Below are positions 49,196-61,702 of a stretch of DNA of 64,000 nucleotides, piece after piece (within the stretch, counting starts at the first letter, position 1; the number at the start of each line of letters is the position of its first letter). The notes under the pieces were generated by a model, which saw nothing but the letters and a program-made list of their open reading frames with translations, ran no database searches and was not told the origin of the DNA. The stretch spans positions 558,001 to 622,000 of the forward strand of contig SSNU01000279.1 in assembly GCA_012064415.1 (NCBI GenBank), written 5' to 3'. The stretch is from Gyrodactylus bullatarudis. Its lineage: Eukaryota; Platyhelminthes; Monogenea; Gyrodactylidea; Gyrodactylidae. The translations under genes were made by a program, and so were the position numbers.

Positions 49196-50401
49196 ACTAC
49201 AACATTCATCACAGTTTACTTTTTTAAAGGATTTGATCAACCACATCTTCGTGTAAGTATGACCATACACTAATTGAATAACCATTGATATAGAGTTATC
49301 ATTGATATAGTTTTGATAATTTCTTTCTCTTCTTTTTAAAACGCCTCTATGACCTAATTATAATTCAATACAAAATGGTACGTAACTGTACAAAACTGAT
49401 TCGTTTTCACAATTAAAGTTAACGTTTACTAATTGATTGATATGCTTCATGTTTTCAATTTTAATTTACTCTAGACTAGAGAAAGATGAAGTTATACCTA
49501 ACCTAAAACTATTGGATTTGTTTCCAGTACAATTTGCATAAAAAGCTTATTGCTTTAATTATTGAGAATCAACTTTCTCTTGATAATGATGGCCGAATCA
49601 TCATTCCAAACGTCGGTATCTTATCGTCTCTTGAAGCTTATTGAAAGAAGTTGAGGGTCTATGGTTTTTACAAAATTCTCATTTTTTCTCTAAAATACTA
49701 ATTTTTCAAATTTTGAATTCCAAGTCACAAGGTGACAAAATGTTTAGGTGTTTAATAAACGCTGTTTATCAACTTAGGTGATCACTAGGGCCTCAAAAAT
49801 ATGCAATTATGAAAAAAAAAATCACTGATCACAAATAACTGCTAGGTTAAATCAAGCTTCTCATGATCAAATTCAGACAAAGAAACCGTACCATTTCCGG
49901 CGAATATTGAAAAAATGGAAGTTTGGTATCAACGTTAAACTACAAAAATGCCCAAATAAAAGTGCCAATGCTGATTTCTTCGCTCCTGTCTACCCGGTAT
50001 TGACTCTAATTAATTCCCTAATTGATATTTATAGTCTTGATTACTTATTATAGTTGAAAAGATCTGCGTTCATCGCATCTCTTACTATTTTTAAATCCAT
50101 TAAATTGGCCAAAATATTCCGGATTTTAGTGATTGCAAAGTAAAAAATTCATTGAAAATTGAGTGGCGATTTTAAAAAGAATCTGGATTCTTCAAACTGA
50201 ATGGTGAAAAACTTTAGACGTATGCTTCAGTACAAAATAATACTTAGAATTGATAGTTCTACTAGAAAAGTTGGTAGAACAGCCTTTGTGTCAATTAGGT
50301 TCAGTTTCAGATTTTCAGACTCTGCTCTCTTGGACTGTGATAACCCTCTTTTTTATTTTGATTTACATTTGAATGATAAGTCCGCTATATATTTGGTGAA
50401 A

Positions 50402-50623
50402 TTAAACCTCTGACTGTGATAGTTTAATGTTTGAATTGATCTGCGCACTTTCCAAAAAAAAATTTCCCCTCAGTTTGTACAGTTTGAGATTGGTTGAAGG
50501 ACCAGGATGTCTCTCTACTATCCCAAATAAAATGAGACTTCTATTCAAAAAAGACTTATCTAGACCAGCCAAATTTAGAATGAGCGACAAAAGAGTTTGC
50601 TGTGTGAAAGATTGCAGATACAT
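50402..50623 (-). pseudogene. Possible scrap of a non-LTR retroelement (2A-like motif)
   Basis: A 73-codon frame contains LNRSLILFGIVERHPGPST, a hydrophobic run followed by a sequence resembling the G-D-V-E-x-N-P-G-P box found near the start of many CR1/L2-type endonuclease-RT proteins. Two of the key residues differ (D to I, N to H). No reverse transcriptase or endonuclease domain follows, and the frame stops soon. It may be chance similarity. Confidence 0.2.
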
Positions 50624-53600
50624 TTTCCAACTGGGAAATATTTAACTAGTTAGATATATAAAACTGTATTGTGTAAGGAATTTCTCTTGTGATTATTTAG
50701 CCAAACTTATGAAAAAGAGTAAGCCTCTTGGGATAGGCAAGAAAACTGAATTTCCTCTCTCTCATATATATAACCTTGTATACTTTGTCCCATTCTTTGA
50801 TATTTTTTCATTACACAATGCGGAAAGGCATTACAGTGTCATTCTATAGTGGAGTACTTTTCCCTTTCGGTACCATTTGATTTTTTACCACTCGTCCACA
50901 AACACTCCACACATTCACGCGTATAACAAGGCAAACAAGCAATTTCAAGGATCTTGAGATTTTTTATCGTATTGTAGTTTGGTAAATTTATTGAATGATT
51001 TAAATAAACCGCTTATGTAACAAAATATATGGTATATCTCTTGATGTAAACGGAACTCTTGTAATATGAGTATATGGATTCATTCATATTCTCTCCAACT
51101 TTTCTACCAATTCTGAGTAAGTCCAGCTGAAGAGATGAACGATCAAATTTACTGGGAATAGGGCAAACTTGTTTTGATAATTGCTGGAAGCGGTTTTAAT
51201 TTGAAATTTCCTACAATAAAGGTGATTAATCAATTGCAAAATTTGAAATTTTTGACTAATAGTTTTTATTCACTTTAGAATCAACTAGAATCAATCCTCT
51301 ATCTTTGACTTGTGCTCTACTGTCCACTTTGTAACCAGGTCAACTGCATTTTCTGTGATAATTGGAACACGACTGTTTCTCACCTTTGTCCAAGTAAAAC
51401 CGTTAATTTCTCGACTATCAAACAATTATTGTAAAATTCCAGATGGGCCATTTTGTCGGATAACTTTTTCACAATTCTAAGATACTTATTATTAGGATAT
51501 GAAGAATTCGGATCATTTTGTTTGTTAGAGAAATACTACCGAGCTTCTTGGAAGATATTTTCAGCTTCTTAAGAGCTTCTTAAAATTAGTTTTTTTCTAA
51601 ATATCCTAGTATAATCTTAAAACCAGTTCAAAACTAGTATATCCTTAAAATAATTAAAATTATAAGAATATCCTAATCTCGTACTGGGGTTGTCAAGTTT
51701 GTCTTTTTTCTTATTCAAAAGTTTCAAGATGAGTTTCAAGTTTAATAATTTTTATTTATTTGAGCAAGACAGGGAATGATGGCACTTAGAATTACACAAA
51801 AGACCTTTCTTTTTACAATTACACGAATTACTTTGACAGAGGTATTTTGTGAGCTCAGCAAATTGTTAAATGATGAAAATCAGCTCTCGATCTCAAAAAA
51901 TTGTAGATTTAGATCATTGATATGAATTCGAGGATCAATAATATCCTCTGATTGGTAAGTTTTTATTCACTTGAGAATCAACAAAAATGTTGAGTACAAA
52001 TACTGGAAAAGTTTAAATTCATTATTTTATCACAATGTACAAATTACAGGGTTCGACCTACTGTAGCAGAGTGTGATCATTACAATATCCATGAAATGCT
52101 TGAGATCAACTTCAGTTTATATCTGCTGACAAGTGACAAGAATTGTAATTTAAAGCCGAAACGGCTCTCATAATGCTTTACCAATAAATCATTGGATATT
52201 TTGAATAAGGAATGAGATATACAGTGGACAAAAAAATTCCATTAGAGTCTATTTTTCTAGTGTACTTGTGGATAAATTCTGATTGTCTATTAAATTGGTG
52301 TCGCTCTCTAACACCTCAACTAATGGCTTCCCCCGGATTATGATTGATATTTTTTATATATATATACATTGATCAATTATTAACGATAATTTGGCTACTT
52401 GATTTTATAGTTTTACAGTACAGTATTCCAATAATTTCTAAACTCGGATTTTTCAATAAACTCATTCATGTACCTATCAATAAAAATGTATTCTTTAGCA
52501 ACGAATTGTTCCTACTTATAGAAAGAATATTTCATCTAAAGCTAGCAGTTGATATTTAAATAAGAATTTACAAGTTTTATCAAATACCAATAAAAATTTC
52601 AAAATAAACCTGGTTCATAGGAGATTTTTATAAAAATCTCAAAAATTTCATCAAGAATTCGAATGTGTCAAAGATTTTTAGGAACCTTGATTATGATACC
52701 GTTTGAAAATAAAGGATAAATCTGGTCATGTTTGGTCTTGTCTGGATCAAAACTAGACAAGAAAGGTGGCTATGGCCATTAATTTCTTGAGAGAAATCTT
52801 GATTTTTTCATTGATTTTCAAGTAGTGGAAATGATCAGGAAATTTCATTCCCAAAATTCGTATCATTCTCAATTTTTGGTGTTGATAAATAATTTTCAAT
52901 GTTTACCATTTAGCAGGGCTCAAAGATAACCTTGATTTTTCCCATGTTTTATTCGGTTTACTTGTAAGTATACTAAATGTAAGATTTTTACTACTATTAT
53001 TAAATATTATTAAATGTATGTGATTGTGAGAATTTTAATTTACGTAAAAAACTATTTTTTTCTCCAAGTTTAATCTGCACACAGCCGTTCTACCCCATCC
53101 AATTTCTTCTCTCTAAATATGCAAATATTTAGGCAAATGAGATTTTCTCCTTTTTAATATACAATTGATACAGTTTGTGTAACTATCTACAATGAGACCA
53201 AGCACATATCTGAATTAGCATGTAGTGTGTGTAGATGGCGAGAAATGGTAACCTCAGTAAACCATTCATTCATGGCAATAGGGAGAAGAAAAGGGGAGAT
53301 TTTGTACTAACATTCCATCCTAGTGGAACAATGAACGAGAGATGAAGTGTAGAAAGTATCTTTCCCAAAACTATATTCTCCCCTGATCAGCACAATAATA
53401 ATAATTAGTAATAGTTTTGGTATTCTCCCAATCATTATATATTATGTATTCAGATAGATATATTTTGTATAGAGTAAGTATTCATTTAAGGAAAATAATA
53501 ATTCTTTTTAAAAATGTGAAAAAATCTTAATATTATTCAGAAAAAGAAGTAAATATATAATATACTCTAAGGTTGCTGACTGATATGAAGAGGGGGTAAG

Positions 53601-54082
53601 CATTCCTTGGTGAACAGAGGTCTACTTTCTTCCCTCATTTCTAAAAGACCAAAACACAATCTTCAAGTTTAAATAATAATTACAAATATTTCAAGAAAAA
53701 AAAATTTCCGAATTACCATAATTTGACTTCAGATATAAACAAAAAAATAATGATAAAACAAGTTCTGATCCTACACATTTTTAAGCAAATAACAATTCTT
53801 CTCTATAGTTTAATTTTATAATTTCTAAGCAGGCTATCTCCCTGGTAGGTTGACAATTTAATCCTTGATTTATCATAATCAAAGCTTGAAGAACAATAAA
53901 TAGGTCCATCAAATTTCTTTTAGATATGTTGAATTTTTTCCAAAAAATATATATTTCACAAAATTAATACTTTTTTTAATAATTTTATTTTCTGAAGAAC
54001 CCAAAGTGTTACAGATGAAGATGGGAAATTTATATTTTTAGACGGATAAATCTCAATTTGTTATCAGTTATATTTAAACCAA

Positions 54083-54372
54083 AAAAATTTACCTAAATAT
54101 CAACTTTTGATCACTCTCTCACATTGAAATTGGAAACAAAAAATTTTAACTCAAAGTTCAAAAAAATGGGAATTTGGCGCTACTTCAAGATTTAAAATTT
54201 GCCGTATTTTCCTTAAAAATTGATTTTTTCTAAATTTTTTTTCTCCGTACCGTGAAAGAGGGCCTCATGATCTAGATTCCAAAAATTCTTGATTAAATTC
54301 GATTTCTTGATGAAAAAAATAAGAATTTTGTAAAAATCATAAATTCCCATCTTCATATTAACTAGCTTTAGA
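54083..54372. repeat. Half copy of foldback family A
   Basis: It contains CAACTTTTGATCACTCTCTCAC, ATGGGAATTTGGCGC and an end ATCATAAATTCCCATCTTCATATTAACTAGCTTTAG in the order seen in the right halves of the other copies. The left half is missing. Confidence 0.7.
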
Positions 54373-57300
54373 TAATTTGAAAATTACTCGTTTTTGAAAA
54401 TATAAAGAACGTTTTTTTGAAAAACTACTCACAGAGGTCGAAGAGAAAAAATGAAGGAAACTCTTATCGATAACCCATACCCGTAGAATTTGAAAATGTG
54501 ATCCCCTCAAATTCATCTCTTGAAATAAAGATATTAGCCAATTTTGATAATTTCTACATTCTAAAGTGTCCTGTTTTCTTTTACAGCTAAAGTCTTCATC
54601 AAGAGTTTATGTGTCTTTCCTCTTGTTAATTGACTGTTTGTCATTTCCCTCTCGATACAATATACATCTAATAATATATCCAGGGGAAAGAATTGATGCT
54701 GGAAATATTGCCAAAAGCAAATGGGCAAAGTAATCACTCTTTTTCCCTTAAACTTTTACAGCTAACCTTACTTACTAGGGGTTATTTCCTATATTCTTTC
54801 TTTCTATTCTCTTCGTGTATTCCTGTTCTGAACTTCTTGAAAATCGAAATAAAATTTTTTTTTCATGTATTCGCATTATCACTAAGAACGATAAATAATT
54901 TATTTTTTCTTGGATATTTTCTTTAATGGCTGCAATAAAAGAAATACAGAGATACGTTGCAATAGGGAAGAACGAATGGAATTTCCTCTGATTTTTGATT
55001 GATATAATCCTCATTCAGTGATTAAAAAAAAGAATAGCCATAGGCAATTCCTTGTACACATGTGATCCCTGATCGAAATTACATTGTAGAGCCATTCATC
55101 TGACCATTAAATTCGTAGAGGGGAAGGGCTCTCCATGTCTTGCTTAATAATATTTTGATAAAAAAAAACCTACATTGAATTTTCTTATCTGGGAGGAAAA
55201 GATTGGAATTTGTCCATTTTAATTAAAAATGATGATTACCTTCTAGCAATAGAAATTTGCATTTGCGAAAATTACCAATGTTTATCGCTATAAATTTGTC
55301 ACTTTCACCCGTTATTATCAAAATTTCAAATTCAATCTGGTCAAAATTGGGCCGTCTTGCAGTTTTTTTCAATATTTTTATCGATTTCGAAGATTTTTTG
55401 CAGATAAACGCTGATATTTAGGATCAACATTCGATGAAGAATTCGCACGTAAAAGTTCACTGAAATTCGTCATTATAGTGAGAAATGAAACGATTTGAAA
55501 TGTTTCGATTATTACGTAGGAATTCTGACCTTAGACGTTGAATAAGTGAGAAATATAAATATTTGAATTTTTCTCTTTCAACAACTCAAAGGCATTTTAT
55601 AATCGGATCCAAAGAATATTTGTGTTCCCGACTATCCAGAGAAAAATATTGACTTTTCCTGTATGAATACTCAATTCTAAGCTTCAGAAAGTTCCTGATT
55701 TGATTCTGTAAAATAAATTTCTAATGGTTTTAATTTATCTCTAAAGAAATGCCAAATTTTGAAAATCTGTAAATGAGTTACTGTAATTACTAGAAAATCT
55801 TCTTCTATGATTCAAGTATCGTTTTTCATGGTCTTATTTTATTGAGTAAATAAAATTTTGATATTTTCCTATTACAAAATCATTTCTGGTGAGCTAAATA
55901 GAACTTAAATAACCAGAAAATCAGTCATTAGAAGCAATCAAGTAATCTATTTGTCAGGGAAGAGACCTTGACACTTTTTGTAAAAATTCCAAAATTCATC
56001 GAGAAGATTCAGCTTCATTTATCGATTGTAGATAAGTACAATAAATAGTAATAGTAGTTTAGGACTGAATTCGGATACATTTTATTCGTTTATCCCATAG
56101 ATTGGTAGATTTTTTATTGCTCCTAAAAGGTTAAATATATTTTTCCCATCATCAGGTGAAAAGAGGTTTCCTACTTTTCCTCCTCCCTTTTTCATAACCT
56201 AAAGTCGATAATTACAGTGTTTTATTTATTTACTTTTTCACCTTTTCCATTCCAGTCATGTTCTACAATCACGTATTACAGGGTTAAGAAGCGCGGCTTG
56301 AAAGAATTTTCTTTTGCAAGTTCAGACCTTTTTCTTCTCTAATGTCACAAAGAATTTTAAAAAAAGTGAATCATTTTGCTTTTCAATCAAAAAAATACAA
56401 TAATAGGTTGAATAAGTTTTCTGCATCAGATACAAAAAGAAAAAAATTCTTTCGTATCTTAAACTTTTTGAAAAGAAATGGTCTATCTTGAAACAGGTTG
56501 AATTTTTCTGTACTAGAAAAAAGTTTTTTACGATAAATCAGAGGTCAAATCTAGCTTGTTTTGCTTAAAAAAAGTTCAAGTTTAATATAAAATCAAATTT
56601 TTCAGTTAAACTTTAAATGATCGAAATTTCGGTGTAATCCAGATGTTTATGAACTTCGATAAAAATTAAAGTATGGGAGTGAAAAAGTAGACTAAAAATT
56701 ATTATTTTTGAAATTTAAGGAATAATTAATTCCTCATCAATGATTTTGGATACGCAAAAGGATCCTGAAAAAATGATCTGATAAAGTCAAGGGTAGATGG
56801 TTTTTAGAAGCCTAGTAATTATAAGATACTTCATTTATGCTCTAACTGCAGGCGAGCAACGTTATACATTTAGAAAAATACTCAATATTAAGCTTCAAAG
56901 GAAAAATTAATTTCACCTGAAAGGTTTTATTCTTTTCAACTTCAAAGGGTTCAAAATAAACTAACTAACAATGTTGACATACCCAGAATTATATTGTAAA
57001 CTATTGTAATCATTAATCTAATCTCTCTTGCGGATATGTCTGAGAAATCTTCAACGTGTTAGCTAATAATAAGTTAATAGTAACACAAAATTTTACAGTA
57101 ACTCTTTCTATATCACATCCGATCCTACTTATATTTCCCTGTGCATATGCTTATGTCTCTATGTTTTTAAAACATCTATGGCTTCTTATCTGGAACTCAT
57201 CTGGTTTCCACAATCTTGCCTGTTCTAAAAATGCCTTCAAAATGTTAACTATTTATAGGGAGATTGAGTTTATGTTATTGGTCATCTTTTTCGTCATTTC

Positions 57301-60049
57301 AATTACTCTATCGAATTAAACGCAATCCACTCCAAGTGGCAGTGATAGTGTCAAAGTTCCATTTTTAGTAAAAAATTTCTCCAATTTGATATTATTACTT
57401 CCAAGTAGTCATCGAAGAAGTAAAGGATTTTGAAAGAAATAGTTGATCCGTAAGACATATTTTACTTACATTATATTGAAAATGATTGAGAGAAAAATAT
57501 TTCACCTTCTATTATGAGCAAAATGGCCGAAATCAATTTCAGCAAATTTTTCATCACGTTAATTCTAATCATTGTTTCTATTGCGACCAGTTCTTAAATA
57601 GAAAAATATGAACGAGATATAAAAACAAAACTGACATCAACATGTTCAGGATTAAACTAAAGAGTAGAAGGTAAAGTTTTGAGTTATTTAAAAACTTTTC
57701 AATTTCATTTCAACTCCAGAATATCGAATAAAAAACCTCGAGGAATTGTAGAAAGAGTTTTAAAAAAGATATTCGTCAATTGAAACGTTTTTCCAATTTT
57801 TTTTTCACCACGTTATAGGAAAATAATCCAAGCCAATTCGGATACATTAGCGATTCAAAACGTATTCTTTAACACCTAGAAATCAGATCAATTACTAGCC
57901 GTGTGATTTTCTTTGTATTGATTTTTGTAGAATTTAAAGTTGCAAGAATTTTCCAAAGCTTAATCAGTAATGATGATGATGACTGATACATTTGTGCGAA
58001 GTGGATAGTTCTCTGTGAAAGTGTTTACAAACATCTTTCCATAAATGTAAAGATTCTCAACTGAGTAGAGCATTGAGTAAATTAGATTTGAAAATTACCC
58101 AGATTACGTATACGTATGAGGGATGTGATTTATAAATTTTTTCAAATGTATTTTTCTGATTTTACTTTGTAAACTTCTTTCTGAGAACTAACTTACAACA
58201 TTAGTCTACCATGAGAGTATTCAGTACACATAGATACACACAAACTGTAATGTTATTATTATTATTACTTGTAACATAAACAACCGATCACCACCACCCT
58301 TTATTGCTAAATTGTTGGGCATACTTTTAGTTGTAGTATATTCTCACACTGAATCTACTTTTCAGGATTAATCTGCATTCTGATTAGTTATTTTTGGAAA
58401 TGAAAATCAACTCTCTCGTTGCTTTTCTTGGAAAATACTACTGTATTTATCTTGATGGAAATTATTCAGCATTCATGCATAAAATTGAAATTTCAAGTTT
58501 GGAATAATTAGATATGATAATACCAGATGACTGTTCCATTGAATGAATCGATTAAAATCACAGTTTTCACCCATGCTTTTCGAATTTAAGCATTCATTTG
58601 ATAAAAAATAAAAAAAGAAGAAAAAATCCTATTGAATCTTTTGTTTTTAATTTTATTTAGATAAGCATAATATTAATTAAAGATGTCAAGTTTTCAAATT
58701 CGCGCTAACATTTTTCAATGAATTTTACTACGAGAAATGATAAATTTTGAATTATTGGACAAATATTGTTCTTTTAGAATCAGATTTTCACGTCAAATAA
58801 ATGTTAAATATATTCTGAATACACCGTAAAAAATACTAGTCAATTCGGGAAAAATTTTTAATTTAGTTTTCGAGTACGGCAATTACTGAGTATAAAGAAT
58901 CTATTTGTAGCAGGAAATAGAAAAGTGCTCGGGAAAAAATAACTTGTACCTGTAGAAATCAAATATGTAATCGCCTGAGCTCTATCAGATAAAACTTCAA
59001 AGGTAGCCTACTTTTGATCGATAACTCGTTAATTACTAATAATGGCTTCATAAATGGGTTAAAATTTCCCCATTGTTTTGGAACTAGACTGATTTTCCAT
59101 CGATTCAATCGATTTTTTTCCAAGTTTCACTGGTTGTTGTCGTGTGTGTGTGAGGTGGAGGATGGAAAAATAATTGGTCTATTGTCCTTTTTTTCCAATT
59201 TTCACCTTTCTTTTTGCAAGGAAAATAAATTGCCCAGCTATGGTAAAATCAGAGAGAGAGTTAGGAAAATAAAAAGATTTTCCCTCGTTATACAGATGGG
59301 GAAGGAGAGAGGTAAGACAACTAAAATAAAATTCTAACCCATATTTTCCGTTCCATTCGTTCCAAATACTTTATTATTATCATCCTTTTTATGATTCTTA
59401 TTTATATGCCCGGATTTGGAGTATTTAATGACTCTTGTTGCTTGTTGGTTGACATATTTTTCTTCATTATTCGGGTTATCAAATACTGCTTTATCATCCA
59501 TTTAATGGTGTATAAAGTACAAACATCTCAACTCATTTTTCAAATTTCGATTTGGCACTAAATTTTTTGTTAACCAATACAAAAAGCTGACTTTTCAAGC
59601 TGGCGTGATTTTTCCAATTTTGAGTTCAAAATCTGAGAGGAATCAAACGTTCTTTGTCAGAATCATCGATAGACAAGGAAACCAAAAATGGTTGTAATGA
59701 TTTTAGGAAACAGTCCATCATCGTGAGAAAGTCAACTTCCTATTTGGAAAAAAGTTAAAATGGTTATTATTTCAATATTTTAGAACGTTTCATCAACTGA
59801 AAAAGGTACCTGTAAAAACTGTTCAAGTATGCAGTGTCATAGTTACCCGAATGAAACAAGAATTTTTGATTATTTAAAACCTATTAGGTATCAAAATAAT
59901 AATACTCTGAAACAGAAGACTAAAGAAAACTAAAGACAGAATAAGAATTTTCCAATGAAAATTTTTGTTATTTACAGAATAAGGGGGTGATTAAAACCTG
60001 GTCTCGAAAGTATCTAGAGTCTGTGTTGAAGGAACTGAAAGTAATAGGT

Positions 60050-60552
60050 AGAAGATTAAGACATTAAAAAATTGAAGGTTGATCAAAAGAGGTTTTTCAG
60101 GATCAAGATTAGGCAAGAAAGCTTATTAGCACCGTCAAATTACCGACAGTCACCCCATTTTCATTGATTTTAAAGTAGTGAAAATGATCGAAAAATCAAA
60201 ATTCAGCTCCCAAACGATAATAAGGCTATGCATCAGATAAGATTCAATTGGATTGATTTTCTTGTCTAATCTTGATCCTGAAAAACCTCTTTTGATCAAC
60301 CTCCAATTTTTACATCAATTAAAATTTTCGGTTCAAAGTTCGAAAAAATGGGATTTTGGAGCCAAATCGAAATTTGAAAAATGACCATATTTTTCGTTAA
60401 AAATTTTTTTTCAAAATTGTTTTCTTCAACTCGTAAAAGTGGGCAACATGAGTAGGATTCCAAAAAATCTTTAACAGATTCGAATTCTTGATAAAAATAT
60501 CGAGATTTCTGTAAAAATCATAGATTCCCAACTTCATATCAATTAGCTTAAG
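60050..60552. repeat. Foldback family A, truncated copy with inverted core
   Basis: The right half (60260-60552) matches copies 1 and 2 in direct orientation, up to CATATCAATTAGCTTAAG. The core, with GGCTATGCATCAGATAAGATTC, is in the opposite orientation to its counterpart at about 14230-14280. This is what an inverted-repeat element gives when its loop flips. The left arm is lost. Confidence 0.75.
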
Positions 60553-61273
60553 TTTTGATTTTCATCGTGAGTTTTGATAAATATCTCTTTAACCTATACG
60601 AAAAAAGTAAAATCGTTTGAGTTGAACAAAAATAAGAAATTTCACTTGAAAATGCAAATGATCATTTTTTCTTCACGAAATTCGTGCAAGAAATTATTGA
60701 TTTTCTCCTGGAAGAAAGAAATTTCTGGCAATAAATATTTTGTATTTTTATTTTGCCGAAAGATACTTTTACGAATTCTTTTGTAAAATGGAAAAATATT
60801 AAATTTTTGAATTTCAATCATTTCACTTTGAGAGAATGACAAGAAATTCAATCAAGTTTGAGGTTCTCTGGCAATCTTTACTTCAGATTCTATAGTAAAC
60901 GAAGCTAATTTAGAAAGTAAGATGAAAATAAAAGATATTTTGGAATTTGGCAGTCTTTTCAAATTCGAAATACTCATGACACTTTTCCTTACTCAGGTAA
61001 TCATGATTCATGATCCACAGAGTATATGAAGGATCGTATCATAGCTGAGTTACTTGAGAAAAAATCTCATTAAATCAGAACTCTTTATGAAGTATAGCGA
61101 CTGCAATTGAGCAGAACAAGTCTAATTATATCTACAAGAACTCTTAGAAAAATATTAATCGATAAATAGAATAAAGTTATTCCCCTCTTCGATTTTCATA
61201 TATTTTGGGGTTCTTAAATGTCTGTTTTTAGAATCTTGTTGAAAACTGAATTCTCGAATTATAATAATTACTA

Positions 61274-61702
61274 GACTTGGACGAAATTTTGCAAAATTAC
61301 TTAGATCGACCATCGATATGAAAAAACTAATCTTCAAGTATTTAAATATAATCCCACCAAGTTTCGCTTCAAAATACCTTTCCATGCTTCTGGAATAAGA
61401 TGAACAAAATTGTGAAACTTTTTAAATTTAAAACGTTTTTTGACCCATCAAAATTGTAATATTCATGAAAAATAAGAGAAATTTCGTTTTGAGCTATTGA
61501 AAAAACAATTTTATAACATTATGTAAAGAAATAATAAAACGTTTTAAAATTAAAATTTTTCACAATTTTGTTTATCTTATTCCAGAAGCAGGGAAAGGTA
61601 TTTTGAAACGAAATTTGGTGGGATTATATTTAAATACTTGAAGATTAGTTCTTTTCATACCGATGGGCGATGTAGGTAATTTTGCAAAATTTCCTCCAAG
61701 TC
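61274..61702. mobile_element. Foldback element, family B, intact copy (429 bp, TA-flanked)
   Basis: The terminal arms are about 175 bp each and nearly perfect reverse complements. They start GACTTGGACGAAATTTTGC and end GCAAAATTTCCTCCAAGTC, with TA on both sides. The loop is about 80 bp. The TA flanks are those expected of a Tc1/mariner-type MITE. No ORF. A second, interrupted copy is at 43131-43690. Confidence 0.82.

Noticed and set aside
57056..57319. 87-codon hydrophobic frame resembling part of a seven-helix receptor
   Set aside because: AT-rich DNA readily yields Leu/Ile/Phe-rich frames. There are no receptor motifs, flanking exons or splice sites.
59014..59337. 107-codon plus-strand frame, the longest in the right-hand desert
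   Set aside because: Low-complexity Lys/Phe/Ser composition, no family motif and no exon neighbours.
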